NCBI GenBank assembly: GCA_965232455.1
Contig: OZ246981.1
Coordinates: 5,208,001 to 5,272,000, forward strand
DNA length: 64,000 nucleotides
Origin: JBFGFX01 sp965232455
Lineage (GTDB): Bacteria > Pseudomonadota > Gammaproteobacteria > Steroidobacterales > Woeseiaceae
Direction of reading: 5' to 3'
Positions 16,754 through 26,317 of this stretch are shown here, piece by piece. The notes beneath the pieces were generated by a model that did not search any database, was not told the origin of the DNA, and was given only the letters and a program-made list of their open reading frames with translations. Position 1 is the first letter of the stretch. Every line of letters begins with the position of its first letter. A program made the translations under genes and the position numbers.

Positions 16754-19000
16754 ATGAAGCTGACACACGGAATTGTCCTGTCCGCTCTGTTTGTCGGCCT
16801 GGCTATGCCGGCGATATCGGAGGCAGAGGGGCGCCCAAACCTGATCATGACCAGAGCCGGCGTGGAAAAAATCCGGACCGGGCTGGGTCAGGTTCCCCTG
16901 TTCGACGACACCGTGACCAAAGTCCGGGCAGAAGTGGATGCCGAGATCGAGTTGGGAATCGACACCCCGATTCCGAGAGACTATTCGGGCGGCTATACGC
17001 ACGAGCGGCACAAGCGTAATTTCTTGATTGCCCAGAAGGCCGGCGTTCTGTACCAGATTCTTGAGGACGACAAGTACGCCAGGTACGTGCGCGAGATGCT
17101 GTTTCAATACGAGGCGATGTACAAGGATCTCCCGCTTCACCCCAAGGAAAGATCGTATGCGCGGGGCAAGCTGTTCTGGCAATGTTTGAACGATGCGAAC
17201 TGGCTCGTGTACGTGAGCCAGGCCTACGACGCCGTTTACGAAACGTTCACCGCTGAGGAACGGGCAATACTGGAGGCGAATCTCTTTCGCCCGTTCGCCG
17301 ATCATATTTCCATCGACAATCCGCAGTTCTTCAACCGCGTACACAACCACAGTACCTGGGGCGCCGCGGCGGTGGGGATGATCGGCCTCGTGTTGGAAGA
17401 TGAAGAGCTCATCCAGAGGGCGCTGTACGGTATTCGGGACGATGGCCTTACTGCCGGCGTCAAGGACGATGATGGCGGGTTCATCAAAGTAGAAGGACAA
17501 CGGGCCGGCTTCCTGGCGAATCTCGAGGCGCCTTTTTCACCGGACGGCTATTACACCGAAGGTCCCTACTACCAACGGTACGCCATGTACCCGTTTCTGA
17601 TTTTCGCCCAGGGTCTCCAGAACTCGAGACCGGAGCTGAATATTTTTGAACACAAGGACGGCGTATTGCTGAAAGCAGTCGACGCCCTGCTGCAATTGTC
17701 CGACGCGGACGGCGAATTCTTTCCGCTGAACGACGGACAAAAGGGCATGTCCTACCATGCCCGCGAACTCGTGACGGCCGTCGACATTGCCTACCACGTC
17801 GGTGGACGGGACCCGCGACTCCTCAGTATCGCGAAGGAGCAAGGCCAGGTGCTCCTGGACGACGCGGGTTTTTCCGTTGCACAGGCTGTTCGCGACGGCA
17901 AAGCGAAACCGTTTGAAAAACGATCCGTCAATCTCTCGGACGGCGCAGATGGCGAAGAAGGTGGCGTCGCCGTCTTGCGCTACGGCAACGAATCGTTGAC
18001 GCTCGTATTCAAGTATGCCGCTCAGGGTTTGAGTCATGGTCACTATGACAAGCTCTCGATGTCGATTTACGAACAGGGCGATGAAGTGTTGCAGGACTAT
18101 GGTCTTGCTCGTTTCGTCAATATCGAGCAGAAAGGCGGCGGCAACTATCTGAAAGAAAACAGTACGTGGGCGAAACAGACAATCGCGCACAACACAATCA
18201 CCCGGAATGAGACGTCGCATTTCCAGGGGAAGTACGAGATCGGCAGCCAGCACCATTCCGAACTCTACTTCTATGATGATACGAATGGTGACGTGCAGGT
18301 AGTCAGCGCAGTGGATACCAATGCCTATCCTGGCACGGAGATGCGAAGGACGCTGGCCCTGATCAAGAACGAGGCGTTCGCGAAGCCATTTGTGCTGGAC
18401 GTTTTTCAGATCAACTCGGACGAGAAGAATCAATACGACCTGCCTTTCTATTTCATGGGGCAAGTGATGGAAATGGGCTTCGAGTACGACACGCCGCCGT
18501 CGCTGCATGCCCTGGGCGACAAAAACGGCTATCAGCACCTGTATCTGGAAGGAAAAGGCAGCCCCGGCCCGGACGACACCAGGATGTCGTGGATGGGCAA
18601 CGGCAGGTTCTACACATTGACATCGGTTGCTCATTCAGCCGATGAGTTGTTACTTGCGAGACTCGGCGCCAATGATCCGGATTTCAATTTGCGGCGCGAC
18701 GCGGCGCTCATAGTTCGACGCAAGGACGTCGAGAACACCGTGTTTGCGACGATAATAGAGCCGCACGGCAGCTACAGCCCGGTCTCCGAGATCGCGATCG
18801 ACTCGAACAGCAATATTATGAAGCTGGCTGTTGCCTACGACGATGAGTACTACACGGCAGTTTCGATTGAAGACGCGGCAGGACGTGTGAACGTGTTCCT
18901 GCTTTCCAATAAGGACCCGTCCGCTTCCGCCAGGCACGAGGTGGAATTGGGCGACAGAATGTATCGGTGGACCGGGCCGTATGCCTACTACGAAATGTAG
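16754..19000 (+). CDS. PL17 oligoalginate lyase
   Basis: A 748-residue exported lyase, probably exolytic, releasing unsaturated uronate monomers (DEH) from oligoalginate. The signal peptide ends near SEAEG. Residues about 30-330 form the alpha-toroid with FFNRVHNHSTWGA (Asn198/His199) and GYYTEGPYYQRY (catalytic-type Tyr near 266); the heparinase II/III-like beta-sandwich follows with GLSHGHYDKLSMS near residue 425. Layout and length match PL17 enzymes such as Alg17C. It complements the endolytic PL6 and is the last gene of the rightward block. Confidence 0.92.
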   Translation: MKLTHGIVLSALFVGLAMPAISEAEGRPNLIMTRAGVEKIRTGLGQVPLFDDTVTKVRAEVDAEIELGIDTPIPRDYSGGYTHERHKRNFLIAQKAGVLYQILEDDKYARYVREMLFQYEAMYKDLPLHPKERSYARGKLFWQCLNDANWLVYVSQAYDAVYETFTAEERAILEANLFRPFADHISIDNPQFFNRVHNHSTWGAAAVGMIGLVLEDEELIQRALYGIRDDGLTAGVKDDDGGFIKVEGQRAGFLANLEAPFSPDGYYTEGPYYQRYAMYPFLIFAQGLQNSRPELNIFEHKDGVLLKAVDALLQLSDADGEFFPLNDGQKGMSYHARELVTAVDIAYHVGGRDPRLLSIAKEQGQVLLDDAGFSVAQAVRDGKAKPFEKRSVNLSDGADGEEGGVAVLRYGNESLTLVFKYAAQGLSHGHYDKLSMSIYEQGDEVLQDYGLARFVNIEQKGGGNYLKENSTWAKQTIAHNTITRNETSHFQGKYEIGSQHHSELYFYDDTNGDVQVVSAVDTNAYPGTEMRRTLALIKNEAFAKPFVLDVFQINSDEKNQYDLPFYFMGQVMEMGFEYDTPPSLHALGDKNGYQHLYLEGKGSPGPDDTRMSWMGNGRFYTLTSVAHSADELLLARLGANDPDFNLRRDAALIVRRKDVENTVFATIIEPHGSYSPVSEIAIDSNSNIMKLAVAYDDEYYTAVSIEDAAGRVNVFLLSNKDPSASARHEVELGDRMYRWTGPYAYYEM

Positions 19001-19336
19001 GGGATCCGGCCCTTACCTCAATTATGAATACTAGTATCCGTTTCCGTTCGGCGATTGTTCTTCCGTATTTCATTTTTTGCAATGAACCTGTCGATTCGAT
19101 TATCCGCCCACCTTGCGACACGACGGATTCTTGCAGGTGAGAGTTTCCTGGCTATTGGGGCACTGAATACAAGAAGAATGGAAAATATACGCCAGGAGCG
19201 CGAGGGCTCTTGCAGCGCTGACCTCAAGTCTGCGTTTGTTTCAAGCGGTTTGCTTACCCACGTAATCAGACTGGCGGTTGACGACGCTACTTAATGGCAT
19301 CGCTCAACAATCAAATATCCGTCGGCAGATACCGAA
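19001..19336. other. Intergenic stretch after the alginate locus
   Basis: 336 bp between PL17 and the lipoyl-TIR gene. Both strands contain only short open frames without ribosome sites or recognisable protein. No hairpin with a T-run was seen. It marks the change from the catabolic locus to accessory genes. Confidence 0.5.
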
Positions 19337-20386
19337 ATGACAGTGACCTGGAAATTGCCAGACTTGGCACAAGGATCCGTCGAAGCCAGAGTCGTAGAGA
19401 TATACGCGAGGGAGCAGCAAGCAATCGGGCTGGAAGAGCCGTTTATGGATATCGAGACCGAAAAGGCCGTGATAGAGGTCCCGTGTCCAGCTGACGGCAT
19501 TCTCGTAAGGCTGTACGTCAGTGAGGGCCAGGAAATTGCCGTTGGCTCCAACGTTGCGTCGTTTCTAACGCTTGAAGACATCGGTGATATGGACGCGGAG
19601 TCCCGCGTCGCGCTACACAACCTGAGGAGGTTCGACGTATCCAAAGACTGCCGGTCCCCGTTCAAGGCCTATCAAGAGCGCATCGAGACTGTCAAGCAGC
19701 TTGCGGAGAAATTCAAGGGTCTCGATCTATTTCGTCTCGACATTCGGCAACGCAGGGAATTGCGGCAGACTCTTTACCAGGTCTGGCACCCGCTGGCAGA
19801 GATGCGCCGGTACGCGCTGAAAATGCCCGGTGGGAAGCGGCAACGCAACGGAATAACAAAGAAACTTCAAACGGAGTTCGTCCAAGCGAAGGACACTCTA
19901 TCTACTTTGCTGGGAGCCACTCAAGCAGCGGCACGCCCAAGTGTATTTATAGGGTCCTCAACTCCGTCACTGAATATCGCCCAACAGGTGCAAAGAGAAC
20001 TGTCCGATGAAATCGATTGTTCATTGTGGAAAAATGACTCCGCATTCGAACTTGGAAAATCGACGTTGGATGGGCTGTTGCAAGCCGCAAACAGATACGA
20101 GTTTGGCATATTCGTATTCGGTGCGGACGACTCGATCGAGAAGGACGGCGCTAATGTGTTCTTGCCCCGTGACAACGTGGTCTTCGAATTCGGCCTGTTT
20201 TTGGGGAGATTGGGCCGGGACCGAGCGTATATTTTGTGTGATAAAAGAAGCTCGGTGTTGAGCGATTTAGAAGGTATCCACGTGGCGCGGTTCGAGACGC
20301 ACAAAGATCTGCATGTAGCACTCGGCGCCCCCTGCGCTCAATTGCGCTCTTCAATAAAGGCTGTCTGGGAACGCGAGCGCAGATAG
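19337..20386 (+). CDS. Lipoyl-domain / TIR-like (CAP12 family) fusion protein
   Basis: A 349-residue fusion. Residues 1-85 are a biotinyl/lipoyl domain with the lipoylation motif DIETEKA (Lys43). Residues 90-195 are helical and charged with no recognised domain. Residues 200-325 match the TIR-like nucleotide-binding family used in CBASS/Pycsar effectors (PF10137): VFIGSS, ALYWKND-like CSLWKNDSAFELGKSTL, GIFVFGADD, PRDNVVFEFGLFLGRLGR with the probable catalytic Glu284. Such TIRs cleave NAD+. No cyclase neighbour is present. A lipoyl carrier as the sensor would be unusual. Start ATG 19337; ribosome site weak. Confidence 0.75.
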   Translation: MTVTWKLPDLAQGSVEARVVEIYAREQQAIGLEEPFMDIETEKAVIEVPCPADGILVRLYVSEGQEIAVGSNVASFLTLEDIGDMDAESRVALHNLRRFDVSKDCRSPFKAYQERIETVKQLAEKFKGLDLFRLDIRQRRELRQTLYQVWHPLAEMRRYALKMPGGKRQRNGITKKLQTEFVQAKDTLSTLLGATQAAARPSVFIGSSTPSLNIAQQVQRELSDEIDCSLWKNDSAFELGKSTLDGLLQAANRYEFGIFVFGADDSIEKDGANVFLPRDNVVFEFGLFLGRLGRDRAYILCDKRSSVLSDLEGIHVARFETHKDLHVALGAPCAQLRSSIKAVWERERR

Positions 20387-20608
20387 GATTCTAGAGGAAG
20401 TCCGCAACAACTAATCAGACAGTCGGGGCCTTGTGCGCGGCCAGGCTCGGACGCAAAAAAAATGACTCGTGGCAAGCACTCGAACAAGGCTGTCAAAGCC
20501 GCCAATAAGTGATAGGTTTCAAGTCATTTGCCATGATCACCAGGCCGCAGTCAGGTGAGGTTCTCAAATCCTGCCGCTGCAGCGATGTTCTGGTTTACAC
20601 GGAAAAGC

Positions 20609-22915
20609 ATGTCTCAGCGCCGACCACTAACGATTACGCAGGCTTTATCGAAGGCAAAGAAGGCAGCGAAGCGCGGAAACCTCGAATCCGCGCTGGAACT
20701 CTACAATGCCGTTCTCCGTCATGAACCCGGCAATCCTGTCGCGGCCAGGGCAGCACGGCGCCTGCACAAGAAACTGACAGGCGCCCAGGCGGAACGTATA
20801 TACGCGCCCGGTCCTCCGCAAGATCAAATCGACGCTTTGATCGACTTGTATCACTCGGGAGAAATGACTGAGACGGAAGAGGCTTGCCGAGATCTGCTGA
20901 ACGCACATCCAAAATCGATGATTCTCATCAACGTGTTGGGGGCGGCGTTAAAAGGACAAGGCAAGTTGCACGAGGCCGTGCAGAGTTTTGACACGGCGAT
21001 TCAATTCAATCCCGAGTACGCGGAAGCCTACAGCAACCGGGGAGTCGTACTTCAGGAACTGGGGAAACTCGAAGACGCTATCAGCGATTTTGACAAAGCC
21101 ACTCAACTCAAGCCCGATTACGCGGAAGCCTACAGCAACCGCGGATTGGCGTTGCAGGAATTGAGGCGATTCGATGACGCTATCGCCAACTATCGCAAAG
21201 CACTCTCCATAAAGCCCGACTACGCCGCTGCTCACAGCAATCTCGGGAACGTATTTCTGCTCAAAGGGCAGGCGGGAGAAGCTTTTGAATGCCATCGCAA
21301 AGCGGTCGCTCTCGCCCCGCAGGACGAGTCTTTCTGGGCCGGTCTGGCGAGGTCTTTGCCGGGGCTTTCCTTCACCTCTGCGGACGAAGACTTCGTGCGG
21401 GAGCTGTCGTTTCTGGTGACGCGTCCAACGGTGCAGCCGTCCTCAATAGCTCGCCCGATATTGAGCGTGCTCTGGCAACTCCCCGGTTTTGCCGCGGCCG
21501 TCGATGCAATCGTCAGCGGAGAACCGGCGCCCGATACGTCACTCAGCACCTATGTCGAGCAATTATCGGCGATTGATCTTTTTCTCCAGGTATTGCGGCT
21601 GAGCCCGATTTTCGATCTCAAAGTCGAACGGGCGCTCACTGTCCTGCGTCGTGCGATGTTGCAGAAAGCAATCACCGAAACGCCTGACGAGAAGGTTTCC
21701 CCGTTCGCAATAGCGCTGGCGCTTCAGTGCTTTACAAACGAGTACGTCTATTCCGAAACGAACGATGAGAGAATCGCCGTCGACAGCCTTGAACGACAGG
21801 TTTCAGACCTCACGAAAAACGATCAGCTCGTCCCTGCGTCGTCGATTGCAGTGCTGGGTTCTTACAGGCCGCTCCATCAGTTTCCCTGGGCCGAGGGAAT
21901 ATCCGCGCAAGAATGGACGGGCGATATCGAAGAATTGATACGACGCCAGATTACGGAGCCGCTATCGGAACGGGCTCTGCGTTCGCAAATCCCCTGCCTA
22001 ACGACGGTGGAGAACGCGGTTTCGCAATCGGTGCGTGAACAGTATGAGGAAAATCCATACCCGCGGTGGATCAATGCCGGGCTCTCCGGAACCGCCAAAT
22101 CGATTGACAAGGTTTTGTCTGCAACGCTCCCTCATCTTGATGGCGAGGAATACTCGTCGCCCGAAGCGCCGGAGATATTGATCGCCGGATGCGGAACAGG
22201 CCAGCATGCGCTGACAACCGCTTCCAGGTATGCAAAGTCGGCGGTGCTCGCGGTGGATTTGAGCCTGAGCAGCATTTCCTACGCGATCAGAAAGTCAAGC
22301 GAGCTGGGGGTGTCGAATATCGAATATGCGCAGGCCGATATCATGGCACTGGGCGCACTGGGGCGGCAGTTCGACCTGATCGAATCGGTCGGCGTGTTAC
22401 ACCATCTTGGCGACCCAGTTGCCGGTTGGCGGATTTTGGTCGATCTGCTGCGGCCGGGTGGATTGATGAAGATTGGACTGTACAGCGAACTGGCGCGCAG
22501 GGACGTGGTCGCCTGCCGGGACCTGATCTCCGAAAAGAGGTATACCACCTCGGCTGAAGACATTCGCCGGTGCCGGCAGGACATTATTTCTCTGTCCGCC
22601 GCAGGAGACAAATCGATGGATCAGGTATTTAGCAAGAACGATTTCTTCAGCACAAGTGAGTGTCGAGACCTGCTTTTTCACGTCCAGGAGCATCGTTTTA
22701 CGGTGCCTCAGCTCGAGGAAGCACTGACGGAGCTTGAATTGACGTTCCTGGGATTCGAAATGCGCGAGCAGACGGCACAGATTATGTTCAGAAATCTAAA
22801 TCCACGAAACGCAGATCTCACTTCGCTTCGCCTCTGGCACCAGTTCGAGTTCGAGAACCCGGATACGTTTTCCAACATGTACCAGTTCTGGTGCAGAAAA
22901 AAGCCCGCTTCGTAG
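20609..22915 (+). CDS. TPR protein with C-terminal SAM methyltransferase
   Basis: About 768 residues. The N-terminal third holds tetratricopeptide repeats, three near-identical ones with AEAYSNRG and a DAI/AI helix (residues about 115-235). A helical middle follows, then YEENPYPRW, a motif typical of TPR-methyltransferase proteins. The C-terminal third is a class I SAM fold: ILIAGCGTGQHAL (motif I), VLAVDLS, and FDLIESVGVLHHLGDP. Substrate unknown. The start could be ATG 20585 or 20609; GGAAAAGC precedes the latter. It follows the TIR gene on the same strand by about 200 bp, but a shared system is speculative. Confidence 0.75.
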   Translation: MSQRRPLTITQALSKAKKAAKRGNLESALELYNAVLRHEPGNPVAARAARRLHKKLTGAQAERIYAPGPPQDQIDALIDLYHSGEMTETEEACRDLLNAHPKSMILINVLGAALKGQGKLHEAVQSFDTAIQFNPEYAEAYSNRGVVLQELGKLEDAISDFDKATQLKPDYAEAYSNRGLALQELRRFDDAIANYRKALSIKPDYAAAHSNLGNVFLLKGQAGEAFECHRKAVALAPQDESFWAGLARSLPGLSFTSADEDFVRELSFLVTRPTVQPSSIARPILSVLWQLPGFAAAVDAIVSGEPAPDTSLSTYVEQLSAIDLFLQVLRLSPIFDLKVERALTVLRRAMLQKAITETPDEKVSPFAIALALQCFTNEYVYSETNDERIAVDSLERQVSDLTKNDQLVPASSIAVLGSYRPLHQFPWAEGISAQEWTGDIEELIRRQITEPLSERALRSQIPCLTTVENAVSQSVREQYEENPYPRWINAGLSGTAKSIDKVLSATLPHLDGEEYSSPEAPEILIAGCGTGQHALTTASRYAKSAVLAVDLSLSSISYAIRKSSELGVSNIEYAQADIMALGALGRQFDLIESVGVLHHLGDPVAGWRILVDLLRPGGLMKIGLYSELARRDVVACRDLISEKRYTTSAEDIRRCRQDIISLSAAGDKSMDQVFSKNDFFSTSECRDLLFHVQEHRFTVPQLEEALTELELTFLGFEMREQTAQIMFRNLNPRNADLTSLRLWHQFEFENPDTFSNMYQFWCRKKPAS

Positions 22916-23009
22916 CGCCACAAAGCCTGTTCCTCCGCCCGCTGTCAACCGGCGACATACTCCCGCGTTTATCTAGAGAGCGTCGGCGTGGACAGTAGGG
23001 AAGTCGCGT

Positions 23010-23735
23010 GTGTCAACTATCGATGGAACGGGTGTCAATGCAATGACAAAGCCGACCTGCACCTCGATTCCGGCAGTCATCATCGATCTGGACAACGAGT
23101 GGGAGTTTGCCGAACTCGTCAGCCTGTACATCCAGTGCGGCACCGCGGCGTCGGAAAAAATCGGTTTGGTCGGCGAGCTGGAGGAATGGATACAGGAAAG
23201 AAACCCGAATCAGCTGCCTATGGCGTTTTGCCTGCCGGACACACGAGGTTGCAAGACATACAGTGTGATCACAGCCTACTCCGACGAGCCTCAGGTCCTT
23301 CTGGCAGGCTCCATCCGGGACATCGAGGACCTCCTGGGGATAAAGGCAGACAAAAGAAACGAGCGGCGCTCGGCGTGTAGGGGATCTTTGAAAGCCCGGC
23401 TCACGGCAATCGGGGAAAGAGCGTCACGAAGTCGAAAACGATCGGTCATCTATGCCGACATAGAAATAGATAGTGACTCTCTCACTGCGCGCTTCAAAGG
23501 GATTGACCTGAGATTGACGCCCGCAGAATTTCGGTTAATGCGGGTTTTCGCCAACAACCCGAGCAGGGTATTTACGCGCGATCAGCTGCTTACGGTGGCG
23601 TCCGGTGGTGGAACGGAGGTGTCGGATCGGTCAATCGACAGCCATATCAAGAATCTCAGGAAGAAACTTCTCGGCCGTGCGGGAGCCGGTGTGCGGTTAC
23701 ATACCGTCTACGGCGTTGGATACAAGCTGGAGTGA
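23010..23735 (+). CDS. OmpR/PhoB-type regulator with degenerate receiver
   Basis: A 241-residue protein. The C-terminal 100 residues are a winged-helix Trans_reg_C domain: LRLTPAEFRLMRVFANNP, RVFTRDQLL, VSDRSIDSHIKNLRKKL, VYGVGYKLE. The N-terminal ~125 residues occupy the place of a receiver and begin PAVIIDLDNEWEFAELV, but I cannot find the phospho-acceptor Asp or the conserved Thr/Lys, so it may work without phosphorylation. No kinase gene adjoins it. The start is taken as GTG 23010; ATG 23043 is an alternative. Confidence 0.7.
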   Translation: MSTIDGTGVNAMTKPTCTSIPAVIIDLDNEWEFAELVSLYIQCGTAASEKIGLVGELEEWIQERNPNQLPMAFCLPDTRGCKTYSVITAYSDEPQVLLAGSIRDIEDLLGIKADKRNERRSACRGSLKARLTAIGERASRSRKRSVIYADIEIDSDSLTARFKGIDLRLTPAEFRLMRVFANNPSRVFTRDQLLTVASGGGTEVSDRSIDSHIKNLRKKLLGRAGAGVRLHTVYGVGYKLE

Positions 23736-23964
23736 TCCGGGTCGTTGCAGAAGAAAGCGTTTCCCTGATTCGTTGAAAGCAGAGAACCAAGACCGGCGCG
23801 CCGTGCGTGTCGCCAACAGCCGACGTCACCAACGCGGTTTCGCTCATAAAGCCTCCACAGTTGCTTGGTACCTTCTCTTTGCGTCTGACCATCGGTGTGG
23901 AACGGTATTCCAAAAAGGGGCACACCGCCAAATGGACAGCGCAGACGCTTTCGACGGCGTCTAG

Positions 23965-24050
23965 AGCATAAAAGGGCAAACCCGTAGAAATGCGGGGGCG
24001 CAAAGCCACCGGTCTAAGGAGTCTTCTATGACAGCGGGGTTGCATTTGCT
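23965..24050 (+). ncRNA. Cyclic di-GMP-I riboswitch (GEMM-I)
   Basis: The sequence shows the GEMM-I core in order: AAGGGCAAACC, a GAAA-capped helix (CCCG-TAGAAA-TGCGGG), GGCGCAAAGCCACCGG, TCTAAGG, then ATGACAGCGGGGTTGC. AGCA..AA at 23965 pairs with TTTGCT at 24045-24050 to close P1. The GNRA-type loop and tetraloop-receptor-like CCTAAGG-like segment are both present. It ends about 80 nt before the heme peroxidase start, so c-di-GMP probably controls that gene. I do not see a clear terminator hairpin, so the mechanism may be translational. Confidence 0.88.
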
Positions 24051-24130
24051 GAACAAAAGCGCATCCGTTCGATTTCGATACTTCAGTCTGCTCGTTGTTT
24101 GTCTCCTCGACCGCAACCTGGAGTGTGAAA

Positions 24131-25909
24131 ATGACATCACTTAGTGAACGCTATTCGATTCGACCTGATCTACATCAGCTCGCGGTCTCACTCGTTCTGT
24201 TGATGCCGATCTTTGGTTTCGCGGAAGCCGGCGAACAGGGCGGCCAGGATATCCTTGCCGAGGCGGATCGCCGGGCGTCATCCGCCGGAACATCGCCCGT
24301 GCGGAGAATTCAACGGCGCCAGTCGTCGCCGAACGATCCGTCGCCGCTCAACTCGGATATTCAGTCGTTTGACGGTACGGGAAACAACCTGTTTGACGAA
24401 AACTTGGGAGCGGCGGAGACGCAGCTACTGCGGCTTGTAAATGCCGATTACGGTGACGGCGTCTCTACCCTGGCGGGAGAATCAAGGATGGGAGCGAGGC
24501 AGATCAGCAATATCGTCTCCGCCCAGGAGACCGACATACCGAACTCCGATGGAGCGACGGATTTCCTGTGGCTCTGGGGACAGTTCGTCGATCACGACCT
24601 CGACCTCACGGACGGTACAAACCCGCCTGAACTGGCGCCTATCGCGGTGCCGGCCGGCGATGCTTCCTTCGATCCGCAAGGGGAGGGTAATCATTCGATA
24701 CCGCTCAATCGTTCCATTTACGACACGTCAACGGGAACGGGAATCGACAATCCCCGCCAACAACTCAATGAGATAAGCGCGTGGATCGACGGTTCCAACG
24801 TCTACGGTTCCGACGTCGAGCGTGCCATGGAGTTACGGGAGCTCGATGGCAGTGGTCGTCTGAAGGTGAGCGTTGGCGATTTCCTGCCGTTCAACGTCAA
24901 TGGGTTTCCAAACGCGGGAGGAGGCAGCGCCGAATTGTTCCTCGCCGGAGACGTCCGGGCAAATGAACACATTGGGCTCACTGCGATACACACGCTTTTC
25001 GTGCGAGAGCACAATCGCTATGCCGACTCGATCAGGACCGGAAACCCGAACTTGAGCGGCAACGAGGTATTTGAGCGTGCACGCCGCCTGGTGATAGCCC
25101 ATCTGCAGGCGATCACGTTCAACGAATTTCTTCCGCTGCTCCTCGGCGGCGACGCAATCGATCGCTACAAGGACTACGACTCCTCGTTGGACCCGTCTAT
25201 TGCCAATGTGTTTTCCACGGCTGCGTACCGGCTCGGCCATAGCGCGCTCAGTTCCGAGCTTCTTCGACTGGACGCGAACGGAACGACGATATCCGCCGGA
25301 AACATCAGCTTGCGTGACGCCTTCTTTTCTCCGCAGCGACTCACCGGCGAAGGCGGGTTGGATCCCCTGTTTCGCGGGTTCGCGGCGCAACAATGCCAGT
25401 CGATCGATATCTATGTCGTCGATGATGTTCGAAACTTCCTGTTCGGCGAGCCGGGCAACGGCGGATTCGACCTGGTATCCCTGAACGTCCAGCGGGGCCG
25501 GGACCACGGCCTGCCGTCGTACAACGACGTTCGCGAGATGGTCGGGCTACCGCGAAAACAGTCGTTCGCGGACATCAATACCGATCCCGAGGTACAGCGG
25601 CGATTGGCGGCCGCGTATGTGTCCGTTGATGACGTTGACGCATGGGTGGGAGGCCTTGCGGAAAGTGAAATGCCGGGCGCGATGGTCGGAGAACTCATCC
25701 AACATATCGTGTCGGAGCAGTTCGTCAGCTTACGGGACGGCGACCGCTTTTGGTACGAGCGTGTCTTGTCCCGGGAGCAAGTGGCGACTGTGAACGACAC
25801 GCGGCTTTCGGACATTATCCGCCGTAATACGGGCATTGGCGACGAGATCCCGGATGACGTGTTTCGATCCAAGGGTGAGAAGACGGGGAAGGGCAAACGT
25901 CGCCGATAG
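24131..25909 (+). CDS. Animal-type heme peroxidase (bacterial peroxinectin-like)
   Basis: A 592-residue exported protein of the An_peroxidase superfamily. The signal region is LVLLMPIFGFAEAG. Residues follow the family: distal His in LWGQFVDHDLDLT, calcium-type segment DGSNVYGSD, catalytic Arg-Glu region HTLFVREHNRYAD, proximal His in AAYRLGHSALS, and LNVQRGRDHGLPSYND. Bacterial relatives oxidise halides or thiocyanate and may have adhesion or defence roles. The start is ATG 24131 with GGAG 8 nt upstream. The c-di-GMP-I riboswitch lies directly upstream. Confidence 0.9.
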   Translation: MTSLSERYSIRPDLHQLAVSLVLLMPIFGFAEAGEQGGQDILAEADRRASSAGTSPVRRIQRRQSSPNDPSPLNSDIQSFDGTGNNLFDENLGAAETQLLRLVNADYGDGVSTLAGESRMGARQISNIVSAQETDIPNSDGATDFLWLWGQFVDHDLDLTDGTNPPELAPIAVPAGDASFDPQGEGNHSIPLNRSIYDTSTGTGIDNPRQQLNEISAWIDGSNVYGSDVERAMELRELDGSGRLKVSVGDFLPFNVNGFPNAGGGSAELFLAGDVRANEHIGLTAIHTLFVREHNRYADSIRTGNPNLSGNEVFERARRLVIAHLQAITFNEFLPLLLGGDAIDRYKDYDSSLDPSIANVFSTAAYRLGHSALSSELLRLDANGTTISAGNISLRDAFFSPQRLTGEGGLDPLFRGFAAQQCQSIDIYVVDDVRNFLFGEPGNGGFDLVSLNVQRGRDHGLPSYNDVREMVGLPRKQSFADINTDPEVQRRLAAAYVSVDDVDAWVGGLAESEMPGAMVGELIQHIVSEQFVSLRDGDRFWYERVLSREQVATVNDTRLSDIIRRNTGIGDEIPDDVFRSKGEKTGKGKRRR

Positions 25910-25961
25910 CCGAGTGGCATCGGCCGCGAATTGCCCGTATCCGCAGCAAAGACCGTAGTCA

Positions 25962-25995
25962 CGCTTCGCCGTTGTCCTATCGGCTCGGCGAAGCG
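25962..25995. terminator. Inverted repeat between convergent genes
   Basis: A perfect 10-bp stem (CGCTTCGCCG / CGGCGAAGCG) with a 14-nt loop lies between the rightward peroxidase and the leftward 83-codon gene. It has no T-run on either strand, so a terminator role is only likely from position. Confidence 0.35.
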
Positions 25996-26006
25996 CGGCT
26001 TGAGCT

Positions 26007-26258
26007 CTATTCCACGGTTCGCGCGCCGTCGATAAACCCCGCCACAAACGAATTCGACGGAGTCTCGCCGGTGCCCAGAAAACCACGCTGGTCCGGATCG
26101 ATATGCCAGATGAATTCACGACCGGAGTCCGAGGTCTGGCTGACCCATTCCTTGCCGTCTCCCAGGCCTTTTATGCGCATCAGCAGCTCGGGCGTGGCGT
26201 CCCGCTGCGCCCAGTGTTTACCCAATGCGTATCCCACATCGTACATCCCTGTGTCCAA
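26007..26258 (-). CDS. Small hypothetical protein, 83 residues
   Basis: The frame encodes a balanced, soluble protein (VGYALGKHWAQRDATPE, GREFIWHIDPDQRGF, ETPSNSFVAGFIDGA) with composition unlike a shadow frame. The start is TTG 26258 (GAGGG upstream) or ATG 26246. No family recognised; no membrane segment or signal peptide. It converges with the peroxidase gene. Confidence 0.55.
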   Translation of the reverse strand: MDTGMYDVGYALGKHWAQRDATPELLMRIKGLGDGKEWVSQTSDSGREFIWHIDPDQRGFLGTGETPSNSFVAGFIDGARTVE

Positions 26259-26294
26259 ACGTGTTTTCCCTCTCTCATTGATGTTGTATGGCCG

Positions 26295-26317
26295 AAAAAA
26301 AATGCTCCGGAGAGCAT
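26295..26317 (-). terminator. Rho-independent terminator, leftward
   Basis: On the minus strand ATGCTC-TCCG-GAGCAT is followed directly by eight T residues. It lies about 335 bp beyond the diguanylate cyclase stop and 40 bp before the 83-codon gene, so it probably ends the cyclase transcript. Confidence 0.7.
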
